A stretch of 64,000 nt of DNA from Linepithema humile (taxonomy: Eukaryota > Arthropoda > Insecta > Hymenoptera > Formicidae), in NCBI RefSeq assembly GCF_040581485.1, contig NC_090130.1, positions 31,287,418 to 31,351,417 of the forward strand, read 5' to 3'. Within the stretch, counting starts at the first letter, position 1; each line of letters begins with the position of its first letter. A program made the position numbers and the translations under genes. Shown one piece after another: positions 1-13,000 of the stretch. Below the pieces are notes generated by a model, which worked only from the letters and a program-made list of their open reading frames with translations, was not told the origin of the DNA and made no database searches.

Positions 1-42
1 TTATCAATCAAATTCTCATTTCCATTTTCAATATCTTCTTTC

Positions 43-76
43 GCGAAGGTATGCTCTTCAAGCGAAAGTACGCTCT
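43..76. repeat. two-copy tandem repeat, period 19
   Basis: GCGAAGGTATGCTCT (43-57) is followed after four bases by GCGAAAGTACGCTCT (62-76). The two 15-mers match at 13 of 15 positions, and both differences are transitions. This is a small local duplication with a 19-bp period. No function is assigned. Confidence 0.75.
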
Positions 77-137
77 CACGGTTAATTCAAGTGGAAAAGT
101 TGTCAGTTTGTCTTACGCTTTGTCTCCCCTCAGCTTT

Positions 138-151
138 CTGACAGCTGACAG
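138..151 (+). promoter_or_regulatory. tandem TGACAG sites (possible Hth/Meis-type pair)
   Basis: The heptamer CTGACAG occurs twice back to back. TGACAG is the known core site of TALE homeodomain proteins (Homothorax/Meis, TGIF type), so this could be a paired binding site. A six-base site is common by chance. Only the exact tandem arrangement is directly seen, and the regulatory reading is inference. Confidence 0.25.
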
Positions 152-3100
152 TTCTGGTGCATCTTGAGATGACCCGTCAACCATGTGATATTTGCGCCGT
201 TCTGTCCAACAAATAAATAATAAAAGTTCCGCAACTTGATTTCATGGAGACGTCGAGACTTCCCTTCACTTACACTTTATTTTAAACGCTCGACCTGTTT
301 ACGTTTTCCACCCTCTTTTTCTTTATCGCTTCTTGTACTTTTTAGGTCAATGCTTTTTATAACTTCGTTGCCTTGCAAAAGCAACGATGCTTAATCTACG
401 TTTATATGCTGAAAGGAAAGGCTTGGACGCGCAAACGACGTCTTGAATATGATTAAATAATCAACAATTTTAATTTCTTAAATTCGAGTTATTACATGGA
501 TTTATTCATAAATACGCATGAAGACAGCATACAGCATGAAATATCCGTAATACAAATATCTAATTAACTTTACTAGTCAACATGTAGAGTGTTTCTGAAA
601 GATCGGTAAAATGCAGAAGTAAATCCGATAAAAGAGGAAAAGTTTTTATATATACGAATACAGATTAAAAGTTACTCTTTACTTCATAATAAATCGGATA
701 AAGCTGCAAAATTAAAAATTACAAACAGAAAAAACTCGAGAGCTCGAGAGCTTCGACAAGATGTTACGAGTCAAATCCTTCATGTATTTATTACAATGAC
801 ATATTAAAATTTATGACAAACGTTTCGGCCGAACATCTGATCAAGTTCAATGTATTCACAAAATTAAAAATTACGTTTGTCACAAATTCAAAGACGTCAT
901 TATAAATATGAAGAATTTCATAACATCAAAGTTCTTGAGCCGTTTCTTCTTTTCGTAATTTTCTATTCGAGTTCCTTATAATTATAAAAATGGTACTTAT
1001 TGTATCAATTTTATGAAACATTAAATAATTTATCACATTAATTATTTATTCTGTTTTGGTTAAGCTACCTTAAAGAGGATGCACTTTTTCCCTTTCGCAT
1101 GCATATCACGATGCAACGTACCATGTTACTCCCGAACGCGCCCAATACAAATCTGCATAACATTTGCAGCTTTCCCTTGAAAAGTTAATAGTGTCGGCGA
1201 GTTTGTGTCGCCTCCGGAAGTGACATCTAACATGGTCGTCTAAATGCAGCCAGTTCGCCGGCTCGAACAGACGTCGACGTCCCGTCGTTTCCCCGAATCG
1301 AACAGAACGTCGCCCTTGCTTTCGAGTAAAGTTTCGTTTCTCGAGTTTGCGGTTTCACCGCTTCGTTCCGCGCCATCCCTCGTCTACTCGGCTTTTACAA
1401 GGAACGGTAAAATCTTCTCGCGGGAAAAGTTTCGCGAGTCAACGCGTCACGGATATTTTCCACCCTACGTCTACAGAGCGTTTCAGGTGACAACGCATTG
1501 GTTCGTTGGATTGAAAGGAAACAATGTAGTGTTACATTGTATTCTCTTCTGGTCCTTCCATTCTTAAATTGTTCTTTATCTCTATTGCTATTTTTATAGA
1601 GGTAGTTTTTTTTTTTTTTGTAACGGTTCTTTGCATTTAGATGCACGGGTCCAAAATTAAAGGATCACAGGATTACGTCGACCTTATATCGAAGCCATAA
1701 ATTTAGGCTGATATAAAAAGCGTTGGAAATTTCTGTTGAAAGTTATAATGCTTTGTAATACATACGAACATACATACGATCTCACATAGAGAATAATCCC
1801 GTTATCATTTATCATGAATAAAGAAAAAGATAGTATCATTCATTACAGATTCGGAAATTTCATAAAAACCGTTATTGAAATCTGAAACTTCTCTAGATGT
1901 TATATTTGAAAATCTCGTTAAAACAGACTATCGCATTATTTTTTATGTACATTTAATTTAAATTCATTAGATCTAAAATTTTGATTTACGATACTTTGAA
2001 AATAATCGGCTTACACAAAAATGTCACCGCACATTCGACTTTTGCAAAAAAGAACAGTGAGATTGAGCTACACTTTTTTCCTATCAGTTTTCACTCTGCA
2101 TTTTTCGTAAAAAGCTCTGGAAAAAGCTGCTGCCATGTTAAATGTAATTTAGTTATTTACATTATTTGAAAAGCGATACCTACACAAAATGATTAGATCA
2201 CGTTCGAATGCGTAAAAGTTGCAGTTGGACAGATGCGCGAGCTTTTATATGAATTTGAACGATGTATAAATTTTAACTCTGTAGATTACGTAATGGTTGC
2301 GATGTTACCAATCCGGCGGTCTCGATTGATGTCGTTAAATCCCCGTATCAGCTTTTTTATTCGAGCGTACTGTTCTGATCAAATGTGCAGTCGAAGCGAG
2401 CTCAGCGCTAAATTCATCGTTATGTTCGATATTATTCATCTCTAAATGGATTATATGCCTTTATACCAAAAATTCATTGCTCTCTGAAGCACGGTAGGTG
2501 TACACATAATTTTTTAATGCAATAATTCTATATTAAAAAGTACAAATTGCAAAGCACGTATTAAAAGATTAATAAAAATCAAGTTGGAATAAAGTTTTTT
2601 TATTGAAAAAAATATAAAATTTATATATTAAAACGTACAACTTTGAATTTATTGAGTACAAAAACGAGAAAATAAATGTAACTTCACGAGTAATTTTATT
2701 TAATTTTTTCAACTTTTTTTATGAAAATTACTATTGAATTTATTTAATTGATTCGACATAAACCAATATTACTTTTGCTTAATATTTTTCACATTTGCTT
2801 GATATTTATTTCACGATGTTCGCGGATTAGTACGATCTGAAATGTTACACTTCCGGGGCAGCTGGCAATTGTCGCAGCTGCTAAAGCTGTTTTGGAATTG
2901 GGACCAAATTTCTATCTTCCAGAAACGCGTGCTTACACGGAATTCTCATAAGCTAACGGACATGACTTACAAAGTTAGCGCGCGTCTTCTGAAGTCTGTT
3001 GCGCGCGATTCTAGGAGATGCTCGTCGCGGAGTTCACGCGTGAATAATTCAACAGGAATGGAGAGATAAAGTATGGGCGCGCACGGGCGTGCTCTATATT

Positions 3101-3535
3101 GCATCAGGGAAGCTCCTTTATCTTTATCCTCCATTCTGAAATCAACCGACAGCGGCAGTCGGCACGGCGCTATCTCGCAACAAACAAACCTCATCGCGAT
3201 AAAATTACATTTTTTCACGGAAAAAAGACTTAACATTGCTGACGAAATCGACGTCATGCCGTAGTAGATGTTAATACATCACGATGCATTCTTTTCCGTT
3301 GACTGAACACGAATGTCCAATGTACTTTCGTAACAAAAGACTCGCAATCCGGAAAGATATTTTTGACGAGACAAATGTCAAAGTGCACGACTTATGAACC
3401 CTGCAGAAAAGTTTGATACTTGGGTGGCAGTGAGTAGTGATCAAACACTTGAAATTCGATAAGGATGCTACCCTCTTATTTTCTTTTACAAACATATATA
3501 TTATATATTTTTGAAATAGAAGCTAATACAATTAC

Positions 3536-3558
3536 TGTGTGTGTGTGTGTGAGTGTGT
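3536..3558. repeat. (TG)n microsatellite
   Basis: There are eight TG units, then one GA interruption and further GTGTGT. It is a simple sequence repeat in noncoding DNA. Confidence 0.95.
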
Positions 3559-4133
3559 TGACAAATACACGCTATAGTATAACGCGGGATGTTTGAAATA
3601 ATAACTATTATTAGCAACGGGGCGGCAGAGTGGATAACGATATAAATTTCGACCCTTTAATTAAATGGAAATTAATGGCAATCACGCATATGAGGCAGTA
3701 ATAAATAAGTTAATTAATTTCTATCTACCGAACGCGACTAATGGCATCACACAATATCATTATTATTTACTGTATACTATTGTGTATTGTGCATCATACG
3801 AGCATGCTGAATAACTATTCGCGATCAACAAAGTTGACGATAACTCCGTGTAGTGTGACGCTCCTTAATCGATCTTTTTGTTTCTCTCCACGCGAACTTT
3901 TGTGCATCGTGGCGCATTGCTCATCGCAAAAAAAGTCTCGAGAAAATGCGTCTTTCGAATGCACCCATGGAAGGGAAGCCTTCGTGCGCGATAAACTGCA
4001 TATTTAATGCACGTGGCATCGCGAACTTTCCGCTCCGCACGTGATTAGGATGCGTTTCCTTCCGAATTGGCTCGAGGCAATGCACCTGGTCTCAACTTAC
4101 AGGAACAACCGCAATAATATTCCGCCGCGAGCT

Positions 4134-4180
4134 CTTCCCCGTTCCCCTCTTCCCTCTCCCCTTCTTCCCGATCCCCCTCG
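4134..4180 (+). repeat. polypyrimidine tract
   Basis: This is a C/T-rich run with only a few purine interruptions, rich in CCCTCTTCCC-type words. It lies inside the non-recognised frame 4041-4367 and explains that frame's proline- and serine-rich translation. Confidence 0.8.
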
Positions 4181-6360
4181 ACGATCGATTCCCAATGCGT
4201 CCGTTGCATACGCCGCAATTTTCTTTGCTTGCTGCTCGCTCGTGCGGCGATGCCTGCGTATCGGAATATATAGCAATTTTCGCGATTATCCAGCGATTTT
4301 ATGCATCAACGATACGCAGTGCGCATTGCGATCTTTATACTTGAACTTTTACGATATTAACACATAATCGAATTGATCGTTCAATATCATAGAGATATTT
4401 ACAAATTCAAGAAATCTTTTAATCTTCACTTTTTATCTTTTACACATATCATACGTATAGAGTTTTGAATCGTAATGTATGAATTGAAGTGTATTATTGT
4501 TATCTAATGTAATTATGTAGCATTACAAAACTACATAACAAAAGAACCGTGTAATGCAGAGGCGAGAATATATCAAGTTATGAACACAATGCACATTCTG
4601 GATGAAGTGCACTAGCCCGTGGGACAAATAAGAGATGAGGATCACAGCGACCCAGTTCAAGTCACTTACGCATGATTAGTTTCAACTATGTACTAACGGC
4701 TACTCTCTTCGGTCACTCCAACTATCATAAATTAATCTGTCTGTGTAACTTGCCAAGACGATGCAACTTACTTGGAATCTACTTTAGCGATGTATTTGCC
4801 TCTTGAGTAGAAATATTACAGCTGACTTGGCTAACGTGTATTAAATTAGATGCTATCTCTCGATCTTGGAAAAATTTCACAATAAGTCGGTTTGCAATAC
4901 TAAAATAATTCTCCTTCCGTCGTGTTGCTCATATTTACAAAATCGAGCAATCACGTTATTTTTTCCACAAATATTAATACAATTTCTACATACATGTAGA
5001 CGTGATTTAATTAATTTTGGTCAGCAATTTTCGCGCTGTTCTCTTCTATTGATTCAAGATTTGAATTTTCCGGTAAATTTATTTAATTCGAGTATAAACT
5101 TAACACTTGCATGTGAAACTCGTCGCTGAAATAATAGAAAAATTTACATTTCGAGTTTGGCAACCGACTGCTTAACACACGAGCATTTAGTATACATTTA
5201 CGTGTCACGTAAGAGCCCTGTTTGTCCAATGGGACGCAACATGTCTCTATAATTCGGTAGCGTATGCAACCCGGCACACAGGGAGCCGCTGCGGAATGGC
5301 GTTTGAGGACCCGGTAATCTATACGATATTACGTAGTCAATGTGGCGAACAGAGACCCATCGATACAAATACGCGAATGGAGCGAAGCGCCGCGAGAGAA
5401 GCTGTATCGGCTTACCGAGGCGTCCTTTATCATATACCTGTCTAGCTACTCGACGACGGAAATTTCATTCTCCGCGGTACGTTGAAGGTTTCTTTTAGAA
5501 CTGGTCGAAAAAAAAGCGACAGCACGTTGAACGGCATTGAAATTGAACGGTACATTAATAAGCTCTTTAATCTTTCCCTTATTGACGGTATGTTCTTACT
5601 GACGATATGCATTGTTTACGAATACTCTACGCGCATGGATTACTATAAATGGAAATGTCATATTTGCAGGCACAATGTCTATTTACGGTGCGCATTGTCG
5701 AATCTAATTGAAAAAATTGGAGTGATGTCCATAAGAATTGATGAATTCTACATGAGATGCAGCGAGCGTTTGTAAACGAACATCGTAAAAAAATTGAAAA
5801 GTAGGATACAAACCCTTTTGAAACTCTGTTACCGCGATACTTTCGTAATTTTTTTACGACTTTAACAAACTCGAACCAACTACTTACTTGCTTTATTACC
5901 TGTTACGTGTGCTTACTGAGAGCAATAATTCAAGACGTCAGCTCGCATTGCGGCTTGAAAGTCGAGTCCGTCTTTACGAGAAACTCCACTTTTTAATAAA
6001 TAGGTGCCCTCCACGAAGCTCCGAAGGGGCGTTATCCCGTTAAGCTCCTAAAGTAGATCTAAACTTGACTAAGAGAGCGTAATGGATCACTCGCGACATT
6101 CGCGTACGCCAGAAGTTTGCAGTCGGCGCCACCAAAAAGGACAGAAGAAAATAATTCGCTCTCGTATTGGGGTGTATTTATAATTGAATCACAAGTAGAA
6201 ATCGAGAAAGAGGCGGAAACGTCAAGATTATATTTGTTCCGTAAAACGATTATATCGCTTTTGTATTTATTATTCTTGACGACAGACCGCAGAGAAATTT
6301 CTCAAATTATTGTTATCCTGGGATTAACACATACACGTACACAATATACGTGTAACTAAC

Positions 6361-6377
6361 TTCCGTTGACAACGGAA
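6361..6377. other. 17-bp dyad with 8-bp arms
   Basis: TTCCGTTG and CAACGGAA are exact reverse complements separated by one base. An odd-centred dyad of this size is expected about once per window by chance, so it is only a possible dimer-binding site. Confidence 0.5.
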
Positions 6378-8101
6378 AATTATTATTCATTATGTAAGGC
6401 GCTTCAACGCATAGACATTAACAGTTTGACTCAGTACATCCTAATTATTCAGATTGTTTGAAATCCTGCAATTAATTTTAATAACATGCTTTGGTAAATT
6501 ATTTGAATTAAACAAAACAAATGCTTTGGAACATGTAATATAAATACTGATTATATCTAGAAGACATTTCTTGATATTTCTTGAAATTAAAACGCTTATT
6601 TCGATAAAAATGGCTGAACAGATTGGAAAAAAATATTAACAATAAATGATAAGAAAAACAAATTACAATTCTATACATAGTAATAAAATTAAGCTATCGA
6701 TACGCGTTTTGACAACCATTCTAGTCGACAGTTCTATGACTCTAATAACAGCAAATAGTTAATCAAGAATTCTTAGAAGGATACTCTCTCTAGTTTATTC
6801 TCCAACTAAATTATATTATCAGCATGAAGCCTTTTGTAATGAAATATCGACTGTGTTTTTTTTTCTCGGCATGATATAGTGTTCTAGTCGAGATAGTTTG
6901 CAGTTTAGGAGGTGATCAGATTCGCTCTTAATGGATAAACAGTGAAGTTACTCCATACGGGCGATGAGAAATATTATCTTCCTAAGTTGCTAAAGTCGAA
7001 CCGTAATCGACGTTGGAAGAGTAATGGTCCAGTCGAGACCCGATATACAGGTTCGTAGGTACTAGAAGGATGAAGCGCAGAAATCCGTTCGAAATTTTCC
7101 CTTGGAGACACGGCCATTTAATTAAGTGCGAATCCTGCCGGATAAATAGAATGACATCTTCGGTCAGTTTACTTAAAAAATGTTAATGAAACATTACGTC
7201 TTTTCAACTGCAACGTCAGTAAATCCCAAACAGATTTTATGCGTGATATCTAGTACTCGTTAAGTTAGTAATTTATTATATCCATCAACTGCGCTCATCC
7301 AAGTTCTTTAGAAATGTGCATATAATTACAATAACAAAATTATCTTCCAGTAACAAGACACTGTAACGTGACGTATAACAGAAACTTTATTGCAAAATTA
7401 ATCAAAGTGTTGATAAGTTTATAACGTATTATAACAACTTCCAATTTTTATCAATGCGTGAAATCATACTTATTTTAGATTTTATTTATCATACTTATTT
7501 TATAATAATGAACTATTATCCGATGCATGAATGTACGATGTCTTTACTTTTTAATCGAATCGGATTAGATAAATCCTATTATAACTTAAATTTTATGAAA
7601 ATGAAGTTTTACTCAATGTTTCGTTAGGAATAATTATGCGTTCCATTTACGCTAATAATAATATAATTACGCAAATATTCTCAGTGTACATTAACTAGTT
7701 TATTTCATATTCAGTTGATTTATTTTAGCGATTTAAATCACATACCACGTACTCGGCAACTTGGAAATGCCTTTTCTAATTAGAGTGCACTTTTAAAACA
7801 TGTAATATCACCGCGATTTTAGCGAGATATACTCGCGATAGAGATATCTGATTGAATTAATTAAGATTCAAATACGTTCAGAAGCGCTACTCGTCCTTAG
7901 CTCCATTTCCCTTTGTGCTCAGAAACTTCTCACGTTCTTCTTTCTTCTTTCCTTTGGCATTCGAGCAATTTAAAAACTTATTTCCCTATTTTATATCATT
8001 GTTCTGCAAGCCAAAAAAAATATTTAATTTATATTTATTTTTGTTTTTTAAGTTATAAATTAACAAATTATTTATACCTATCTTTTTTTACTCTTCTGTA
8101 T

Positions 8102-8103
<2 letters not shown>

Positions 8104-8158
<55 letters not shown>
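8104..8158. repeat. (TA)n microsatellite, ~27 units
   Basis: This is an uninterrupted TA run of 55 bases, the longest dinucleotide repeat in the window. The alternating Tyr-Ile tail of the open frame at 7913-8179 is an artefact of this repeat. Confidence 0.98.
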
Positions 8159-8161
<3 letters not shown>

Positions 8162-9190
8162 AAGAAATTTAAATTATAAAACCTATGAAATTGTGTATTA
8201 TATATGTATATAAGTACATAAATAATCTAATATGATCTATATAATATTACTTGAAAAAACATTGATTTTGTGTTATAAACCTCTGATGAAATTATTAAAT
8301 TGGTATTTTATATTGGTTTACGAATTTCTAATTTAATTTCTCCAATAAAGCAATAATGATATTACTTTTCCATATAGTCGTAATTATTGATGCTTAACTA
8401 CGTTTTTATAAAACATTGTATTTGAAATAAATAAACGAAAGAGAAACATCGCTTTTTGATTTTTATAAGCAGTGGAGAACAAGGTTGCTAAAATCACGCG
8501 AATTACGTGTTGTTTTATGAACTTGCTATTGAGCTTTCCCACTAAACAATAAAAAATTTGTAATGACCCGCTGATTTTTTAAGCTAAATTTTTAGTTGTT
8601 ACAAAGACAAATGAATAAATGCGCCAAAATCGAGCTAGTTTTAAATCGATAAAATACTGCGAAATGTTAATATTTATAATATTAAAACAAATATGTCGAA
8701 ATTTAGCTGCTGTTATGTTATGTTACAAAATTTCTCTATAAGTTTAACCGTAATCAATAATATTTACAAAAATAATGTTACATTGTTTACAAACTGTGAT
8801 GAGTAATTATTCAATTTACAATTGCCAGAATTAATATTTATTTTTAGAAAGAATCTATTCTACAAAATATTCTCTGCAAAGAAAAAGTATTAGAAAAAGT
8901 AAGTCACCACTAGTACTTTGCTGCTTAAAGAAAGTTTCTATTTCTAAAACAGTAATTAATTTTGCCTTAAGCGCTAACATAATGTAATTTGAGCATTTTG
9001 ATTGCTATCGGAGCTACAAATGCATTTCGCCACGCTCGAAATGAAACCATTTACGAAGCGCCTGCGATATATACTTTACGCACGTCGGTATCAGGTTCAG
9101 AAGCGATTCTATCGTTTAATTAAAAGCTACCGGCCGTGAATTCGTCCGGACCGAATAACTTTTAACGAGCGGTAAGGTACGCGCTCATAA
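8159..9190. other. AT-rich noncoding stretch
   Basis: This is strongly AT-rich DNA following the TA repeat. It has many stop codons in all frames and no open frame of note. A small inverted repeat (TTAATATT / AATATTAA with a 3-nt spacer) lies near 8667-8685. The base composition shifts to CpG-rich shortly before 9200. Confidence 0.7.
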
Positions 9191-9700
9191 ATTTTTTACA
9201 GCTCCGTCTCTGAGTTATCGCCTGACGTTCTCCATTCGCTCGCGCTCTCTCGCATCCGGGATGTTCGCGACGCGCGAAGTTGCCGTTGTCGGATTGAGTT
9301 ACGGAGATCGTACTTTCTTAGGAATGCCCAAGATGCCGGAGGAACTTTGATCGCCGGACGAGGCGCCGCAACGGCAATCGTGTAATGGCGACGGGGCATG
9401 AAAAGAACGAGGCGAGGCGCGGCTGTGCGCCTCCAGCGACCAGCTGCGTTTCGCCGGGAGCTTTGACCAGCGATGCAGCGGGCAACCGCAAATGGGCAAA
9501 AGCATCCTTTGATACTGCCACCGCGACCCTCTTCATCATTCAGAGGAAAGCTTATTTTCCTCACTTGTTTACGCGCGCTTCGCTTTCGCAGTTTTATCCC
9601 TCTATTTCGCGTTCTGCCTGTGTCGCCATCGTCGAGAATTCGACTGGCGTCTACGAACGGAATCTTGCGTAATAAAAGAAATTCTTCATGATAAACGGTA
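9191..9700. other. CpG-rich patch
   Basis: The patch is clearly more GC- and CpG-rich than its flanks, with several overlapping open frames on both strands. It could be a promoter or enhancer patch, an exon, or simple compositional heterogeneity. No TATA box or strong initiator decides between these. Confidence 0.5.
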
Positions 9701-9786
9701 CAAATGCCAAAAAGCGAAACGGCCGTAAACACATTCCAATACCATACCAATAATACAGTTAATATTGCGTCTCTCATATTCTTCAA
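9196..9786 (-). CDS. doubtful ORF with signal-like N-terminus
   Basis: This is one of the two longest open frames in the window (196 codons from an upstream TTG). The first real ATG gives MRDAILTVLLVWYWNVF, a hydrophobic start that resembles a signal peptide or membrane anchor. It is followed by a short acidic segment and then a very basic stretch (LRKRSARKQVRK), which would suit dibasic processing of a secreted precursor. The last ~110 residues are arginine- and alanine-rich and low in structure. Three or four other frames on both strands are also open between 9299 and 9691, so the local CpG richness alone could explain the length. I see no domain and do not recognise the protein. If any part is real, it is the N-terminal half as an exon; otherwise it is a chance ORF. 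Confidence 0.13.
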   Translation of the reverse strand: MKNMRDAILTVLLVWYWNVFTAVSLFGICTVYHEEFLLLRKIPFVDASRILDDGDTGRTRNRGIKLRKRSARKQVRKISFPLNDEEGRGGSIKGCFCPFAVARCIAGQSSRRNAAGRWRRTAAPRLVLFMPRRHYTIAVAAPRPAIKVPPASWAFLRKYDLRNSIRQRQLRASRTSRMRESASEWRTSGDNSETEL

Positions 9787-10651
9787 AGATTGAAGAGGAA
9801 TGTCTAGGGGACTAATAAAATAAATTCTTATCTCGCATTATTATTGACAGAGAAATGGAACGAATGCAAGAAAATCATTCTGTAGCTTTGATACAAGAGG
9901 AAACTTACATCTAATTTTTCTTTGCTTGCGAGTCACAGAAACATTGAGATTCTGTTTCATTTTTGTTAATACATAGTAAATATTTACATCGGATTTATCT
10001 AGCATAGGTATATGTACATACATATATTCCATTTAATCGCATGACGAGTCAGCTGTTGCATGAAAGCGGCTTTTAACTACTCGCAACAACTAATTTACGA
10101 TTGTCCCAGTTTTGATCATAAAAATCAGCCGAGCCAAGCGAAAATTGTAAATGGACAAAGATATAATATTCGGGAAAATCTGAATTGGACGTGATCGGAA
10201 GAAACGATTTCCGTGCCGCTCTGTGTAATATCGGATTTTCGATGCCGCATAAATATGAATTCACTGTGCTTGCGCAGCAGCGAAAAGCGAAACTTGCTTT
10301 GCGAATATTTTTTCGCGATAGAGACGGGGGCGATGGCGGAATATTTCGAGTTTTGCGTGCAGTTCGCGCGAGCGGGTGGGCGGCTATAATAAATTCCGTC
10401 GCGGAATATCAGAAAGGATCGCGAAACTTGCGAACGCACGGTTTTCCGCGCGAGAAACTCGTGCGGCACATAATTTCCTTTATTGCGATGCACGTTCATG
10501 CCGGGATTCCCTGTGAAATTTTCACAGTGATTTCCGGGCTAAATTGATATTATGATTCTCCATTCGTCACTTTATTCGTGTGCCTACATATCATATATGT
10601 ATATGCGTTTTCCTTATATTTCCGCCTATGTTGCGAGGTGAATTGTGAAAG

Positions 10652-10665
10652 CACACACACACACA
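10652..10665. repeat. (CA)7 microsatellite
   Basis: Seven uninterrupted CA units in noncoding DNA. Confidence 0.95.
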
Positions 10666-11644
10666 ATAAATGCCTGCAATTTTTGCAAATCTTGCATAGC
10701 TGAATGCATCTGAAAATCGCACATATAATTATTTTTCACCGTTTCCTTTTTGTCTTAAATTTGCGATATTAAAGTATCGACTCGATAATGGAGTCGATTG
10801 TTATTCTGATTTAATCTTATTTAATCTTTCCGCAATTAAAGATATTTGCGAGAACAGTCGGGAATATCGACTGGCGCGATAAACGTAAAACCGAGAACGA
10901 TGCAGGAAATAATATAAACGCTCAAGGCTGCTTAATAATTTCAATATTAATAAACCGTGGCGTCTCGCGCGTAATCTCGCAAGGAACTTCCCCGCATTTG
11001 GATGCAAATGACGGTGCGCGGAATCGAGAAGCGGCACGACGACGGGATTAGTTCGAAGTGGGTGCGGAAAATTCCGGCACCAACAGGTGAAAGTTGGAAA
11101 AGTTGATTTCACGGTAGAATAAGGAAACACCCCGATTCAAGTTTCGCTTATGAAATCAATATGACGGACGCCTGTCGATCGATAAGTTCTCGCGCGAGGC
11201 AAAACGGCTGACAAATAGAGCGATTTGGTAAGAAAGTGGAAAAGGAATTGAAAGCACGACGAGCACGAGTTGAAATCCATATGTCGGCTCTCAAATTCGC
11301 ATATACACACGGAAACGTTCGTTTGGATTTTAACATTTCCAAACGAGACGAGAAAATTATTAATCTAAAAAATATTTTTATTTAGAATTAGATTTGCGAA
11401 ATTCCACTGTAGAATTTTTATTAAAAATTTATTTAAATGAATATTTATAACTTTACTAATAATTCTTTTTTAAAATTAATTTTTATCAGGATTTAAGACT
11501 GTTGACTTAAATTATTTTTTGTATATCGAACAAATCCATTTCCGCTTGCAGAACTGATTTCGTTTTAATCACTTGACGTGCGCGATCAATTTTTCTCGAG
11601 TCTTCATTATTCATCTAAATATCCACGACGGTTAAAACGAGGCA

Positions 11645-11675
11645 GCCTATATATACCTGGCTCATGTATATAGGC
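11645..11675. other. 31-nt hairpin with TATATA-containing stem
   Basis: GCCTATATA (11645-11653) and TATATAGGC (11667-11675) are exact reverse complements. One more wobble and one more A-T pair extend the stem to about 11 pairs around a 9-nt loop. The left arm also resembles a TATA element. A short basic open frame lies downstream (ATG at about 11741, ending near 11896), but nothing proves transcription. Confidence 0.5.
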
Positions 11676-13000
11676 GAGGAAGTGAGCGGCGCGGTATATT
11701 AGCATTGAAACAAGTTTTGAAGGCTAGAACTGGATGCAAATGTATGATCGGAATGATCCAGCCGATAATTGGAAAACCGCCAAATGCGCGGATTCGACGG
11801 GGCAAGATATTAGTCTTTGGGGAAGAGAAAAAGGGAAAGAGAATACGAAAACTGATGGGAGAAAGAAAGAAAGCGGTAAACATAGATAAGATATGATAAC
11901 AGTCGACAAGCTTTTATATGCGATATTACTTACGGTGGTTTACTTCGCGTATCGGACGGTCGTGCTGTCGAAAATAAGGCGTTGCGTTTAATAAAATAAT
12001 ATATTTCTGCAGCCAAAACTATACATCTTATCAAAATTTTATTTAAACTCTCGTTTTTTTTTATTTGTACAAATAACTTTTTTCAAACAATTTTTACTCA
12101 TAATTATCTTAGTAATAACTAAGATTAGTTTTTTTCTAAGTTTTACAAAACAAGTTTTACATTTTTTACAAAGAAGTATTCACGCGCGCACATATAGTCT
12201 TTCGAATATTTTAATAAACTTTATTTCAATATACATATACGGCTCCAAATGTTAATATGAAGCAGTTACATCGCAATCTGACCAATGAGGCTTGACTGTC
12301 GTTTCCGCGCGAAAGAATTGCACACGAATTTCCGAGCCAAATTACGCCGATCAAAGAACAAGAGCAATTTCCTCATCCTCGATCCGCTCTTCATGTTCGA
12401 CGAATACCTTTGAAACCTATGTGTCGTCGGCACCTACACTTGCTACTACGAACCTTTTACCCAGTCCATTAACGGACGACGTATGCACAAAGAAATTTCA
12501 ACCGGTTAATAGACTTTCTTAACGCGCCCGCGATAAAAGCGTGCCGGATATTCAAAGGCGGCTGTCCCAAAGGTGACGCATGATTTTTAACCTCCAAGCG
12601 TGCGCTGCGCTCAAACTCGTTGTGAACATTTGTTCCTTTCGACGCGAATGGCAGACTATTTCATAAACAAAAACACGTACATAGCTGTACGCATATTCGA
12701 TTCTATCTCGGCAAATTTATTTTTCGCACGAACTAAAGCGAATTTTATCCCGACAAACATTTAATTTAGAGTTGCAGCAGTTTTCATCGAATTCTCTCAA
12801 GACAGATAACGTTCATTAAATCTTTGACGGAATTTTAAATGCAATTTCCTCGCTTCGTCGACGTTCGCTAGCGCTCATGCTTAAAATACGATTTTTAACA
12901 TTAAAAATTAACGCTTGCTAATGAAAATGTAATAAATATTTCTGAATCGCACATTGCATATTCTTTTCAAAATTTCAAAATATTAGTTCTTTACTTAACA

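Larger units (their letters stand above)
1..2800. other. noncoding stretch, no gene recognised
   Basis: This is AT-rich DNA with interspersed CpG-containing segments. The open frames on both strands around 1240-1650 overlap one another, are arginine- and serine-rich and match no family I know. The left edge holds a 19-bp tandem duplication and a pair of TGACAG sites, listed separately. An 8-bp tandem repeat of CTCGAGAG lies near 736-753. Nothing else stands out. Confidence 0.6.
2801..8103. other. noncoding stretch, no gene recognised
   Basis: Short open frames occur throughout, for example 3741-4007, 4041-4367 and 5482-5775, all on the plus strand. None shows a domain, repeat or cysteine pattern I recognise. 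The stretch contains a TG microsatellite, a pyrimidine-rich tract around 4134-4180, and a 17-bp dyad at 6361-6377. No RNA gene was recognised. Confidence 0.6.
9701..13000. other. noncoding stretch, no gene recognised
   Basis: This is mixed-composition DNA. Overlapping open frames on both strands at 10125-10547 and 10801-11342 have no recognisable domain. An 8-bp-arm hairpin (ATCGACTC / GAGTCGAT, 10776-10798) and a longer one at 11645-11675 are present. A short lysine/arginine-rich frame at 11705-11896 follows the second hairpin and is not recognised. Confidence 0.55.

Noticed and set aside
7913..8179. 88-codon plus-strand ORF with Tyr-Ile repeats
   Set aside because: The tail is the translated (TA)n microsatellite, and the rest is AT-rich low complexity.
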